Origin: Eulemur rufifrons
Taxonomy: Eukaryota > Chordata > Mammalia > Primates > Lemuridae
Reading direction: 5' to 3'
DNA: 64,000 nucleotides
NCBI RefSeq assembly: GCF_041146395.1
Contig: NC_090986.1
Location: 44,056,001 to 44,120,000 of the forward strand
Within the stretch, counting starts at the first letter, position 1, and each line of letters starts with the position of its first letter. Below are positions 47,946 to 58,588 of this stretch, piece after piece. A model generated the notes under the pieces. The model was not told the origin of the DNA and made no database searches. It saw only the letters and a list, made by a program, of their open reading frames with translations. The position numbers and the translations under genes are program-made.

Positions 47946-49589
47946 CAGCAGATCTCAAATTTTTGGTCTCAACATGCTTATTCACTCTTAAAAAATTACT
48001 GAGGACCCCAAAGAGCTTTTGATTATGTGGGTTATTGACATTTACTTAATAGAACTTAAAACTGAGAAGTTTACTAGATAATTAAATATATAGTCATATG
48101 TTGCTTAACGACAGGGCTATGTTCTGAGAAATGTGTCCTTAGGTGATTTCACTGTTGTGTGAACATCATTAACTGTACTTACACAAACCTGGATGGCAAA
48201 TCCTACTACGCGTCTAGGCTCTCTGGAATAGCCTATTACTCCTAAGCTACAAACCTGTACAGCATGTTACTGTGCTGATACTGCAGGCAATTGTAACACA
48301 GTGGTTAAGTATTTATGTATCTAAGCATATCTAAACATAAAAAAGTACAGTAAAAATATGGTATAAAAGATAAAAATTGTACACCTGCACGAGGCACTTA
48401 CTATGAGTTTGCAGGACTGGAAGTTGCTCTGGATAAGTCAGTGAGCGAGTGATGAGCCAATGCGAAGGCCTAGGACACAACTGTACACTACTGTGGACTT
48501 TATAAGCACTGTACACTTAGGCTACACTAAGTTTACAAAAAATTTTTCTTTTCTTCAATAATAAATTAACCTTAGCTTACTGTAAATTTTTTACTTTATA
48601 AACAGAATTTTTAAAACTTTGATTCTTGTAATAACACTTAGCTTGCTATACACAAATATTTTCTTTTTTATATCCTTATTTTATAGGCTTTTTTCTACTT
48701 TAAAAATTTTTTATTTTTCTTTACTTTTTACACTTTTTTCCTACAAACTAATACACAAAGACACACTTATTAGCCCAGGCCTACACAGGGTCAGGATCTT
48801 GTCCCACTGGAAGGTCAATAACACACATGGAGCTGTCATCCCCTGGTAACAATGCCTTCTGAGATACCGCCTGGAGAACCTGCTTGAGGCTGTTTTACAG
48901 TTACTTTTTTTTCTTTGTAAGCAGAAGGAGTACACTCTAAAATAATGATAAAAAGTATAGTATTAATATAATAAATATATAAACCAGTAACATAGTAATT
49001 TATTATCACTATCAAGTATCATGTACTATGTATAATTGTAGGTGCTAGACTTTTATACAACTGGCAGTGCAGTAGGTTTGTTTACACCAGCATCACCACA
49101 AACATGTGACTAATGCATTGTGCTAGGAGGTTATGGTGGCTACAATGTCACTACATGATTGAAACTTTTCAGCTTCATTAAAATCTTACGGGAACCACTA
49201 TCATATATGCAGTCTGTGTTGATTGAAATCTTGTTATGTGGCACAACTGTAAATTCATCTTAAAATATCAATAATAAACCCATTACATCTTAACATAAAT
49301 GACATATTTTCATTATAAAACTATTTTATGAGACCAGAAAAAATTAGAGGAATGGCACTGCTTAACATTTTTGCAAATGTTTGGCTTAATAGAAGATTGC
49401 TGGATTCTCATATCTTCTGCATTTATTGTTTTCAGATATCACATATCATGTAGCTTCTGGAAAATGCCACAGTATGCTTGTAAGAGAATGAGAGTGAAAA
49501 GGAAAATACCGTGTTAGTATTACGAGAATGGTTTTAATCTTGCAGACCTCCTGAAAAGGGTTCCCAAGACCCCACTTTGAGATCTATAG
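47946..49589. mobile_element. hAT-Charlie-like element, split by a nested Tigger
   Basis: Left part 47946-48090 has 'ACTGAGGACCCCAAAGAGCT'; right part 49252-49589 has 'GGCTTAATAGAAGATTGCTG' and ends 'CCCACTTTGAGATCTATAG'. The ends 'CAGCAGATCTCAAA' and 'CTATAGATCTCAAA' (complement of the right end) form imperfect inverted repeats. The flanking 8-mers do not match well, so the target duplication has decayed. Exact family name not assigned. Confidence 0.75.
48091..49249. mobile_element. Tigger-like (TcMar) element, about 1.16 kb, nested
   Basis: It is flanked by TA on both sides (48089-48090 and 49250-49251) and has imperfect inverted ends ('GTCATATGTTGCTTAACGAC' against the complement of 'TTGTTATGTGGCACAACTG'). 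Internal landmarks are 'AGCATGTTACTGTGCTGATA', 'CACTTAGGCTACACTAAG' and 'TTTGTTTACACCAGCATCAC', typical of a common primate Tigger-class repeat. No transposase frame of useful length remains. It inserted into the surrounding hAT element and is therefore younger than it. Confidence 0.8.
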
Positions 49590-50376
49590 CTTAGGTGTTT
49601 TACTCTATAGGGAGATCTCACGCTACAATGTGGAGAAAAGTTGTCCTTGCCAGTCTTGGCAATTGTGGGATGAACAAGCAGAGAGCAAGATAAGGGAGGC
49701 AGGGCATGGATACATTCTGATCTCCTCTTTCTGGGCCCAAGTCCTGCCTTTGTGGCATTGGGAGTTGCATCTAATCAAAGGTATCCCTGGACAATACCTT
49801 AGACTAGAGGTACAGCATGCTCAGGCGAGGAAGCTTTGGGTTTGTCTTTCTCAGGTTGTACCTTTCAGCCAGGTGGAGAGGGTAGAACATTGAAGAGGGA
49901 CAGATAATGAAGTCTTCGTGGGGAGTTCACCAGAGGAGACTGTAGCAGTAGGGCTGAAGTGGTCCCGGGGCTGAGGGGTGTGGGTCAGACCTCCTGGGAC
50001 TAGAACCAAGGGGGAGTCCCAGCCACATCTCAGGGCTTCTCAGCACCCACAGGAGCTGGTGTGCTGGGGCCTGGTCAGCATGGACAGCTCCAGTCCTTGA
50101 CCGCATGGTGAGAGAACTGAGCATAGATACTAGTGGGGCCCGAAGCTACCAGGCAGCTGAGGTTTTCTGCTAGAGGACAGTGAGAAGACCTGCATGTGGA
50201 GTCTCCTCCCTCCCTCTGTCAGGAGGCCCCTTAGGCTCCGCTTCTGCCATCCCCAGCTGCCATCTTGGAGAAAAGCAGGGTATGGTGGAAGAAATCAGAC
50301 AAGTTGGACATTTACATACAAAAAGGCTAAGTTACTTAAAAATAATTCAAATTGGCAGATTGACAGGAATTAATGG
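49590..50376. other. Unassigned GC-richer segment
   Basis: About 49930-50260 is clearly richer in G/C than its surroundings. Frames of 65-89 codons occur without recognisable domains. Confidence 0.45.
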
Positions 50377-50381
50377 ATTAT

Positions 50382-50746
50382 TGCTATGGTTTGAATATGT
50401 CTCCCAAATTTCATGTGGTAGAATCATAGTCCCCAAATTCATCTGTTGATGGTATGTGGAGCTGGGCCCTTTGCAAAGTAATTAAAATGAGATAAGGTCA
50501 TTAGGGTAGAGCCCCCACAATGGGACTGGTGGGTTTATAGGAAGAGGAAGAGAGATCACACTCTGGCCTTCTTGCTGTGTGATGCCCTCTACCATGTTAT
50601 CATGCAGCAAGAAGACCCTCACGAGAGACTGATACCACACTCTTGGACTTCCCAGCCTCCAGAGCTGTGAGCTAAATAAACCTTTATTCTTTATGAATTA
50701 CCCAGTACGTGGTATTCTGTTATGGTCACACAAATGGACTAAGACA
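50382..50746 (+). mobile_element. Solo MaLR LTR (MST/MLT1 group)
   Basis: It starts 'TGCTATGGTTTGAATATGTC' and ends 'GGACTAAGACA', with 'TTTGCAAAGTAATTAAAATG', 'AAATAAACCTTTATTCTTTA' (polyadenylation signal) and 'GAATTACCCAGTACGTGGTA' between. The flanking 5-mers ATTAT (50377-50381) and ATTGT (50747-50751) match 4 of 5, fitting the ERV-L target size. Confidence 0.88.
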
Positions 50747-51236
50747 ATTGTACTATTCAATATAGTTTTTTTTTCTTCCTCTGCTATGTAACATGTTGGG
50801 ACCATGTGTGTGAGATCAGATAGTCATAGAAAATGTAAAGATGTTATATTTTTCTTCATGTTTGAGTGGTATGTTTCAATTAGCAACTTCATCACAGCTC
50901 AAAATAAGTCCAAGAAGCCTGTAAGAAAGACATTGGTCTATTACCTCCATCTCTCCCTGTGCTTCCATGTCCAAAACTTCTCACCTCCTTGTCCCCACGA
51001 TATCCTCGTGCATACTACTTTTGTACATAGAGCCAGCAAAGGTTACTGGTCTGCCAATTTCTCATCAAATTTTTTGAGTTTGTAATAATTAGCTTACTCT
51101 ACTTTTCTGAATCTATATGGGCATGTAATAATTTTAAGACTATGCTCTATTCAAAATCTTTGAAATTATCTATGTTTTAAGACCTAGGGCTAAAGAGTTC
51201 TTATAGATGAAATAAGGAGTTTGAGTGTTTCCCCCT

Positions 51237-51770
51237 GTTATTGTTCTTTCTTCATAAATTTTTGGTTTGCAATACTGTGTCTCATCTGTGCTGCTAATGT
51301 GATGTGCTGGATTGTGCTGTGAGTCCCTCTAGACCTAGTCTTCATTCTATGTGCTGAGCCCTCCTCTGTGCTTCTGAGTGGCTCCTGTTTGGAACAAAGC
51401 AGTGGGCTTCCTTGCTCACTTGCTTCCCTTGCCTCCTGATTTTCACCAACAGGGTAAACCAGCTGCCTGTCAGAGAGAGGGTTAAAAGTGAGGTGGCTCA
51501 CTGCCTCCAGAGTTACATACCTTAACCTAAGGTCACAAGCTGTCAGGTGGCCCTCTCTTCTCCTTGTTTCCTGGTTTGTTTAACTGCTGTAGCTCCTTTA
51601 GGCCTGGGGACGGTAAACACCTTCCATTCCTACTAGCCCTCTGCACTGTACTCTCACTGTGGCTTCCCTATGTGCTGTCCACAGCTTTGTAAATATTTAA
51701 TTATATGTTCCTCTCATTATACAGTGAGTTTTCTGTTCGTGCTGGGACCATGACTGATACACATGGGTGT
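51237..51770 (+). repeat. Possible old LTR, family not assigned
   Basis: A TG start, a CT-rich body, an A/T-rich 'TGTAAATATTTAATTATATG' and an ending 'GCTGGGACCATGACTGATAC' resemble ERV-L-type LTR 3' ends. Boundaries are approximate and no target duplication was seen. The 87-codon minus-strand frame at 51238-51501 is not supported as a gene. Confidence 0.4.
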
Positions 51771-51987
51771 CTTCAGTTTAGCTAACCCAGTTTTTCTCAG
51801 CAGAAATATAAACCCCTCTCATCATATTTATAATGCTGCATCTAGAACCAAGAATATGAAATTACTTACAAGTTAAGTGTACTATTTGATTCTTGAATTT
51901 AGAGCTTGTAAAATTTAGAGCTTCTTTTAAACCAGGGAAGGGGGGATCCTTAGACCATATTTTACAGGCTTGTGTTTGCTCAATATC

Positions 51988-52077
51988 TTCCCTTCCTCAC
52001 TTCTTTCTCCCTTTACTTCTTCCCTTCCTCTCTCCCTCCCTCCCTTCTTCCTTCCCTCCCTTCCTTCCTTCCTTCCC
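51988..52077. repeat. Polypyrimidine tract, (CCTT)n
   Basis: About 90 bases of almost pure C/T with tandem TTCC and CCCT units. Confidence 0.95.
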
Positions 52078-52919
52078 AAGCATGAATTTCAACCTAGTGA
52101 ACTACATCCCAACAACCTCGTGTAGGGTGGCAATAGTCAAAGAGCTTTGAAATAGTTAATGTCATAGAATAATTTTTTTATTTTCTTTTGAACAAAGTGC
52201 CTTTAAGACAGTTTTGTCTTATGTCAGATGAAGACAATTCAGTGGTTACAATATTTCAAAGGTCAAGCCCAATGCATGGTGGAAAGCGGATGAAAATAGC
52301 TCTCGAGTTAAATCTGGGTAAGACCAGTAGTGTAGAACAATAGTTGATAAGAATAGGGTTTTGGCTAGGAATATCTTAAGCTTACGGTCAGTGTAAAGAC
52401 AGTGAAATCTGCCCAGGAGAATTCTGAGTCTGAACTGGCTCACAGCAGAGAAAGCATCAAATCAAGTTCATCATCCCTTAAATAAAGAGCAAGCATGAGA
52501 TCTCAGGCTAATACTATAACTGAGACTGTGTAAAAGCTATCTTGAATATTACATGAAGATGGCTGTCAAGATAACTGTGTATTCAATAGCACATCAAGGA
52601 TTTTCTTATTGACAGGATGAAACGCTGGGACCAGAGCGGCTGCTGGTGTGATAATGCTGCTTTGCATGTGCTGGGAGTGATTCTGCCAAAGGTATCCTGC
52701 TTTGCATTTTACTTCTTAAAGGAATTCTGGTTTCTCTTGAAGAATGCAGTAAAAATGGACACAATATAGAATCTTCATTTATACTCTCAATGTGGAAACC
52801 ATGGGTATTTAATATGTAGGTATCATCTATGGAAACTGTTTCATGTCAAAAAATTTAGTCAGTTACCAAATTCCCTAAAGCTTGCCTTAGTGTGGTTATT
52901 GAAAAGTGATCCTTAAGCC
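52078..52919. other. No recognised feature (about 0.84 kb)
   Basis: Unique-looking sequence. A 65-codon minus-strand frame at 52246-52443 has no recognisable domain. Confidence 0.5.
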
Positions 52920-52957
52920 TGATACTAGAGATGCTTTATTTTGCATCTCTAGTATCA
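52920..52957. other. Perfect 15-bp hairpin
   Basis: Arms 'TGATACTAGAGATGC' (52920-52934) and its exact complement (52943-52957) flank an 8-base loop 'TTTATTTT'. No transposon family was recognised. Confidence 0.95.
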
Positions 52958-53049
52958 ATCGGAAGCATTTTCTTTCGTGAAATTTTGACCTGTGCCCACT
53001 ACTGAATTTGAGGGAAGTCGTCAAATCACTGAGTCAGAGGCCTTCCAGT

Positions 53050-53330
53050 TCTCTCAGACTTCTCTTGCTCTCTAAATATCAAAATCCTGCTAATTGTTCA
53101 AACCAAACACAAATGATAACTTCTCAGGAAGCTTTACCAGATCCCATATGTCCTAACTCATTGACCCTTTACATTTTTTTAGTATAAAAGCTCACACGTA
53201 TCTCTACTTAACCCTTACTTCCATCTACTTTATAATCTAGAAAGATTAAACGTAAGCATCTTTAAGGCAGCTTCTTATTTACTTTTTAAAAATCCTATAC
53301 TAGCACTGTGCTTAATCAGGATTGTTTAAT
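53050..53330 (+). repeat. Possible L2 fragment
   Basis: 'CAGGAAGCTTTACCAGATCC' and 'TATACTAGCACTGTGCTTAA' are loosely L2-like, in sense order. Confidence 0.4.
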
Positions 53331-54934
53331 CAATTAGATTTAGTAAGCAACTCTTTTGTTATTAATATACTCCTAAGTACTGTTCTCAGTGATATTAAAA
53401 TGTTCTAAGCAAGTTACAGGTAGACCTTAAATGTTTAGCATGTCACAAATATTTTAATAGAATAACTAAAAAAAAAAAAAATACTTTTCCCCAATCCAGC
53501 TTTAAAAGAGAAATCACTTTGAGATATATATAAAAAGGAATTTCTCTTTCTAATTGGAAAAAAATTTCAATGAACGTATGAGGAATTTTGAAGTTGATAG
53601 ACTCTGTTCATACAAAGGAAGATTTCTCTGAATTACATTTATTTTCAACAGGTTGGTGGAACTTGAAATTTGTTAATGATAATACACATGAGAAAATGCT
53701 AACTAGCAACAGTTTCCTTGTTTGAAACCACTCTTTGGTGCAGGGTTTTCATGCACAGCATGCAAATGCGTGTCATGTTCATAAATCCAATCACAAATGA
53801 TGGTTTTACGACCAAACTGTATTTCTTCCAAACAAAGTGGCGGTAATATTTTTAAAAATCTGCAAGCCCTTTGAGAGTCTTCAAAAAGAATTTCATCATC
53901 TTTTCTCATTGAAGTGAAGATATTTATAACTGAGAGGATGCTGTATTGCCACTATGGGGAAGAATTGCATTCCCCACCTAAAATATAGCCACCGATAGTG
54001 TACATGTTTTGCATTTAGCATTCAAAATATATGGGAACAAGATCTAAGTAGATGCAGTAGGATCTAGAAATTAGCCTAAGTCAGCTCTGGAGACCAGATT
54101 TAGGGAGGACTGTAAATCACTCCCTTGGAACACAACATTGCTATTCAGAATACTCTAAAATATACCATGGATCAGAAACCTATTTCTAGCCCATGAGTTT
54201 TTTGTTCTGTAGGTTTTATCAGACTTTCTGTGATTTCATAAAGGTGTGCTATTGAGGTTCGAAGGCTAATTTAGGATTTTTGTGTAAACACTGAATTTCA
54301 CAGATACAAAGTTCCTGAGTGTCTGTAGTTCTATTATCTGTGTGTTCATAAAGATGAAACCTAAAGACTGAAAAATGCTCTTTTCTAAGAGACTTTCCTC
54401 CACCCACTTCCTTGTAGAATAGAAGCTTTTAGAAGTTTATTTTTTCTTTTTTGTCCTGTGAAAAGCCATATTATTCATTCTTGGCCTAACTTCTAGGAAC
54501 ATTTACACCATAATTTTGAAGAGCTCATAGTGATTTCAACACTTCAGCAAAGGGCACTGTGAAACAATATTTTGGAAGACATCTTCATCGATTTATTGAC
54601 CAGTGTCAACCTCTGTCTTCAGCAGGAGTCTACAATTTGGATGAGCTCTGTTGTAAATGCAAGCGGTGCCGTGAAACCTCCTCTCTGGGCCTGCTAGAAT
54701 CACAACATAAGAATCAAGATCATGGGGGAGTGGGCTCTGATAAGGGCCCTGAAATTTACTTTAAGATGAACCTTCCTTTCGTAGACTCTGTGCTCTGCAT
54801 CCTTAATTCTGTAAGTGGTGCACAGGTGTAAACTCTACATGCAAGGCAGATAGTTGAATGTCTGAACCTACCTGCCCATCTTCTGGAGCAGTTATGTTCT
54901 GTGTTTACTTGCCATATTGGCAAGAATGCTTTGT
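53331..54934. other. No recognised feature (about 1.6 kb)
   Basis: A 90-codon + strand frame at 54559-54831 contains several cysteines but no recognisable zinc-binding spacing, and an overlapping minus-strand frame mirrors its end. Confidence 0.45.
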
Positions 54935-55140
54935 CATTCATTAGTTCAAGAGATACTTTCTGAGCATGTATTGTGGGCCAGGCATGCTCTCATGCTGTGA
55001 CTGCCCTGGTGAACAAGACTAGGTCCCTGTCCTCAAGGGGCTTGCATCTAGGGGAAGAGAGAAGCAATATACCAGGAAACAAACAAATTCTAGAGGGTGG
55101 TAAGTGCTATGTAGAAAAAGAAATAGGTCAAGGTTTTATG
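54935..55140 (-). repeat. L2 LINE 3' end, antisense
   Basis: Reverse L2 landmarks are seen: 'GTATTGTGGGCCAGGCATGC', 'GTCCCTGTCCTCAAGGGGCT' and 'TGGTAAGTGCTATGTAGAAA', in order. Confidence 0.85.
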
Positions 55141-58100
55141 TTAGGCCATGTGAATTGTTTCAGACAATATAAAACATCTATATTATGGTCATATATTTTA
55201 TTTGAAACTATTTCTTTAATTTGGGGCATGCAGGGAATACTGTCTCAATGCTGAAGGGGTTTTCTTGGCCTTTATACACGTCAGGAAGTACCACTGGAGC
55301 TCTCTATATAAACTCCATGTAGGTAGCAATTTTATAGCAGCGTTCAGGGTGGCCGTAACGTGGCAGGGAGCACAGCTCTGCAGTCTCAATGCCCATATCC
55401 TGCTAAGCCTGTTGATTACATTTGTGAAATGTGAACCTCTGGCAATGACTCCTGGATTGGTTAGAAAGACACTTTGAATGAAGAGCCTTGGTAAGAAATA
55501 TGCCTTTCAAGGATTCTTGAAAAGGTAAGGGACAATCCCTTCTCTTATCCAATTAACTGATACTTGTACAAGGCAGTGAGAGAAAATGTTCAGAATTTAT
55601 CCCTTTTGCTTGCTCCTCAAAATAATGTTAAGTAGTAATTAAATAAAACCCACATTGTTTTCTCAGCTCTCTGTCGCTGAGTTCTCTCTCTTCCCACTGC
55701 TTCGCTCCATTTTAGGGCATTCAGGGGGCGAGCCCTGATGACTTTCTGAAGGCTCAGTCATCTGCAGCTTGCATGGAAGACACAAATGACATTCAGTTAC
55801 AACTAAAAGAAGGTGTCCTTATTATCTAGTAGAAATATCATTGTATATGTTTAGGCAGAAAACAAAACATAAGAATTTTATGGAACATTTCATGCTTCCT
55901 TTTCTCTCCCTTGCTGCAATGTATTATATAATTTATTTGGGGATAAAATGGTCAAGGCCTTGTGGTGACTAATTCACACGGGTCATTAGTGATAGTTTAC
56001 CAGGCTCACCCTTTGCCAGATGCAAGCATCTAAGATCTTTGGCCTCTAAGGCAGGACTTTTCAGTGGTCTTTAAGATTAAGACTCAGTGACAGAACTTCT
56101 TACGGTTCTCTTTGGGTTTCACAGATCTTCAGGGACACAACTGGCTGTTATTCTGAATCTTTGTTCTTGTGTTTTGAGCAGACTGTGTCAAAGGATATCA
56201 GCACGTGACCAAAAAAAGTAAAATGACTGATGTTAATTTTTCAGTGTACCTCCCCAGCTCTCCCCCAAGCATTATTTAAAGCTCTTTGTAGACCTAAGTT
56301 TTAGGGTGGAGGCTAGAGTAAAGTGCTCAGTCCTAGTAGTGTTGGAGTCATATACAATCTTGGCTGTTGACATACATATTCTTTTCTCTTGTACTGATTT
56401 ATCTGTCTTTTTTGGAAAAAAATTATTCTGGCTGATTCTACCCTTACTTCATTAGCATCCTTGTAGGCTCAGAGTAAAGTGAGAAAAAAAATAGAAATTA
56501 AACCAGTGAGAACTCCAGGTGCAAAACACTAGCATATTGCCATGAGATTTAGGTGTCATATTCTTTAAAGGCATCCATTGTTTTTTTACTGTACTTCTAC
56601 AATTTAAATCACATTTCACTGAAAATCTACTTATTCATATTACAACTGAGATCCTTGAACTTTATGAGAATTTTTTTCAGACCTAGGGAAATTTACTGAT
56701 GAATAAGTTGGGAAATAAAACAGACTCTTACATAACGGTTATGCAGTATTGTTATTTTTTCTTTTTATTTTACCAGCAGAAGAAAGCTTAGTATTTTGAT
56801 GGGGACAATTGCAAAATGTCTTTTTAAGATATGGGATAACAACAAAGATCATATAGTTAGGAAATCCATTTATCAACTTTGAAATTTTAATATTTTTGTA
56901 TTTTATAGAAATGTTAATATTCTATGATGCATAGGAGATTGAAATGGTGAATATATTCACATTGGGACGTGGAAGAGGATTTTTTTGATCTTTTATACTA
57001 TTAAGTTGGTATAACATGAAATTTATATGAGACATAAGTATGACTATCTTGCATTTTTTTCAGAACAATTATTTTAGGAAAAAATAATAGTGCAGTCACG
57101 TTAATTTCAGTCATCTTCCAAGATTATTAAATACAAACAATGAAATTTTTCATATGGGACAAATGGTTTGTTCAGATCTACAGTGTTAACAGCAGAATTG
57201 TTCTGCAAGGCCAGCCTCCAATATTTGAAGCTCGATTTTAAAATCCTGTCCTATTTATTACTGTAGATTTAAGTACTTTTTTGCTTTTTTAAAAAATTTC
57301 TTAGTGAATTTTTTGTTCATATACCTGGCTTTGAATATCTTGGCTGCCTGTATGAAATGAGATCAAAAAAAAGAAGCTGTGTAATTTTTATGTGATTGTA
57401 TTAGGTCTCAAGTCAATTTTACTTCTTTTAAAACAAAAGAACTATGAAAGTTAGTCAATTTATATTATTACACTCCACTGAGGGAATTCTAGTAATAGAG
57501 TAAAAATTAAATACATTTTATTAAAAAACATAGAAATTCATAAATTATAAGGTCTAAGAGAAAATCCAAAAACAATGTGTTATATGGTCTTTCAGCAGGT
57601 AGATAATATAAATAAAGCATATTTTTTTAAACGAACAATACATATAAAGATATATACACAAGTATTGCACTTGTTGAAGTAGCAGGGGTATCAAACACAA
57701 GAGTTGGCTCTGAAATAAAAGGTGTGTTATTTTAAATTAAAAGGTCTAAGGTATTCAGTCAGAGTATCAACAGCAGCCTGAATCAAGGATTATGACCAGG
57801 TGAAGCAGTGAATGTCAGGGAGGTAGGAACTAGAGCCAGTGACCTACAAATAAGATGTCATGTCAGTAGGGAAACAAAGTTATAAACTAGCAATTCACGT
57901 GGAGATTCAAAGATTAAAAAATGTCAGCCTCAAGGTTCAAGGTGGGTCAGGTATCATGGATCAAAGTCCAGTGCTGGAGGCCCACTGATATGTACTTCCG
58001 GGTATATGGGACAGGAGGCAGCCATGGGGGTCAAACCATTTGTATACCAGGGGCAGGGGATTGGTGTGCCCTAGGTGGTGTTTCAAAATTAATTTAAAAA

Positions 58101-58141
58101 TATTTCATGAAAGAAACATATATATATCTACATATATACAC
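55141..58141. other. No recognised feature (about 3.0 kb)
   Basis: The longest stretch with nothing I can name: AT-rich with scattered A and T runs, and no frame above 70 codons except the one crossing its left edge. Confidence 0.5.
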
Positions 58142-58265
58142 ACACATTTTAATTTTGAAATAATTTCTAACTTACAGAAAATGTACAAGAATTGCAACAA
58201 ATAAAGAAACATCTTGTATACCTTTCACCCAGATTCATCATTTTTTAACATTTTGCCATGTTTGT
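58142..58265 (-). repeat. L1M 3' UTR fragment, antisense (first)
   Basis: 'TTTCTAACTTACAGAAAATG' and 'CACCCAGATTCATCATTTTT' are the reverse of an old L1M 3' end. Confidence 0.65.
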
Positions 58266-58375
58266 TTTATCATTCTCTTTCTCTTTCTATATATATGTAT
58301 TATATATATTTATGTGTATATATATTTGTGTGTTGGGTATGTATATGTATGTATTTCTACCTTTCTTTTTCTCTC
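58266..58375. repeat. TA/TG-rich simple sequence
   Basis: Imperfect TATATG, TGTATA and CTTT repeats; the 76-codon frame at 58214-58444 translates them. Confidence 0.85.
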
Positions 58376-58414
58376 TGTCAATATTATTTACTGTTTAATT
58401 GTGGGGGACTAACT

Positions 58415-58508
58415 CTTAATTTTGATATAATACAAAACTTTTAGAAAAATGCAAAACTACAAAGAACTTCCACGTATCCTTTACCCAGATTCACCAATTG
58501 TTTATGTA
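58415..58508 (-). repeat. L1M 3' UTR fragment, antisense (second)
   Basis: 'AACTTTTAGAAAAATGCAAA' and 'TTTACCCAGATTCACCAATT' match the same L1M segment as 58142-58265, in the same orientation and about 275 bp on. It is either a local duplication or part of a second element. Confidence 0.65.
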
Positions 58509-58510
58509 TA

Positions 58511-58588
58511 CGAGAGCTGTCTGGAAAGTATCCAGCCATGTAACCATACTTGTTAATTAACAATGGCTGGATACTTTCTGGACAGCCA
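58511..58588. mobile_element. Mariner-type MITE, 78 bp, nearly all hairpin
   Basis: The arms are 58515-58539 ('AGCTGTCTGGAAAGTATCCA' plus GCCAT) and the complement at about 58563-58587, identical at 22 of 25 positions. About 23 bases lie between them. TA dinucleotides flank it (58509-58510, 58589-58590), the Tc1/mariner target. This is the same design as the 80-bp primate element MADE1, but the terminal sequence differs from MADE1. It lies at the edge of an L1M fragment. Elements of this design can be transcribed as microRNA-like hairpins; nothing here shows that this one is. Confidence 0.85.

Noticed and set aside
54559..54831. 90-codon cysteine-containing frame, possible zinc-finger exon
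   Set aside because: Cysteine spacing does not fit a known zinc-binding pattern and there is no splice context.
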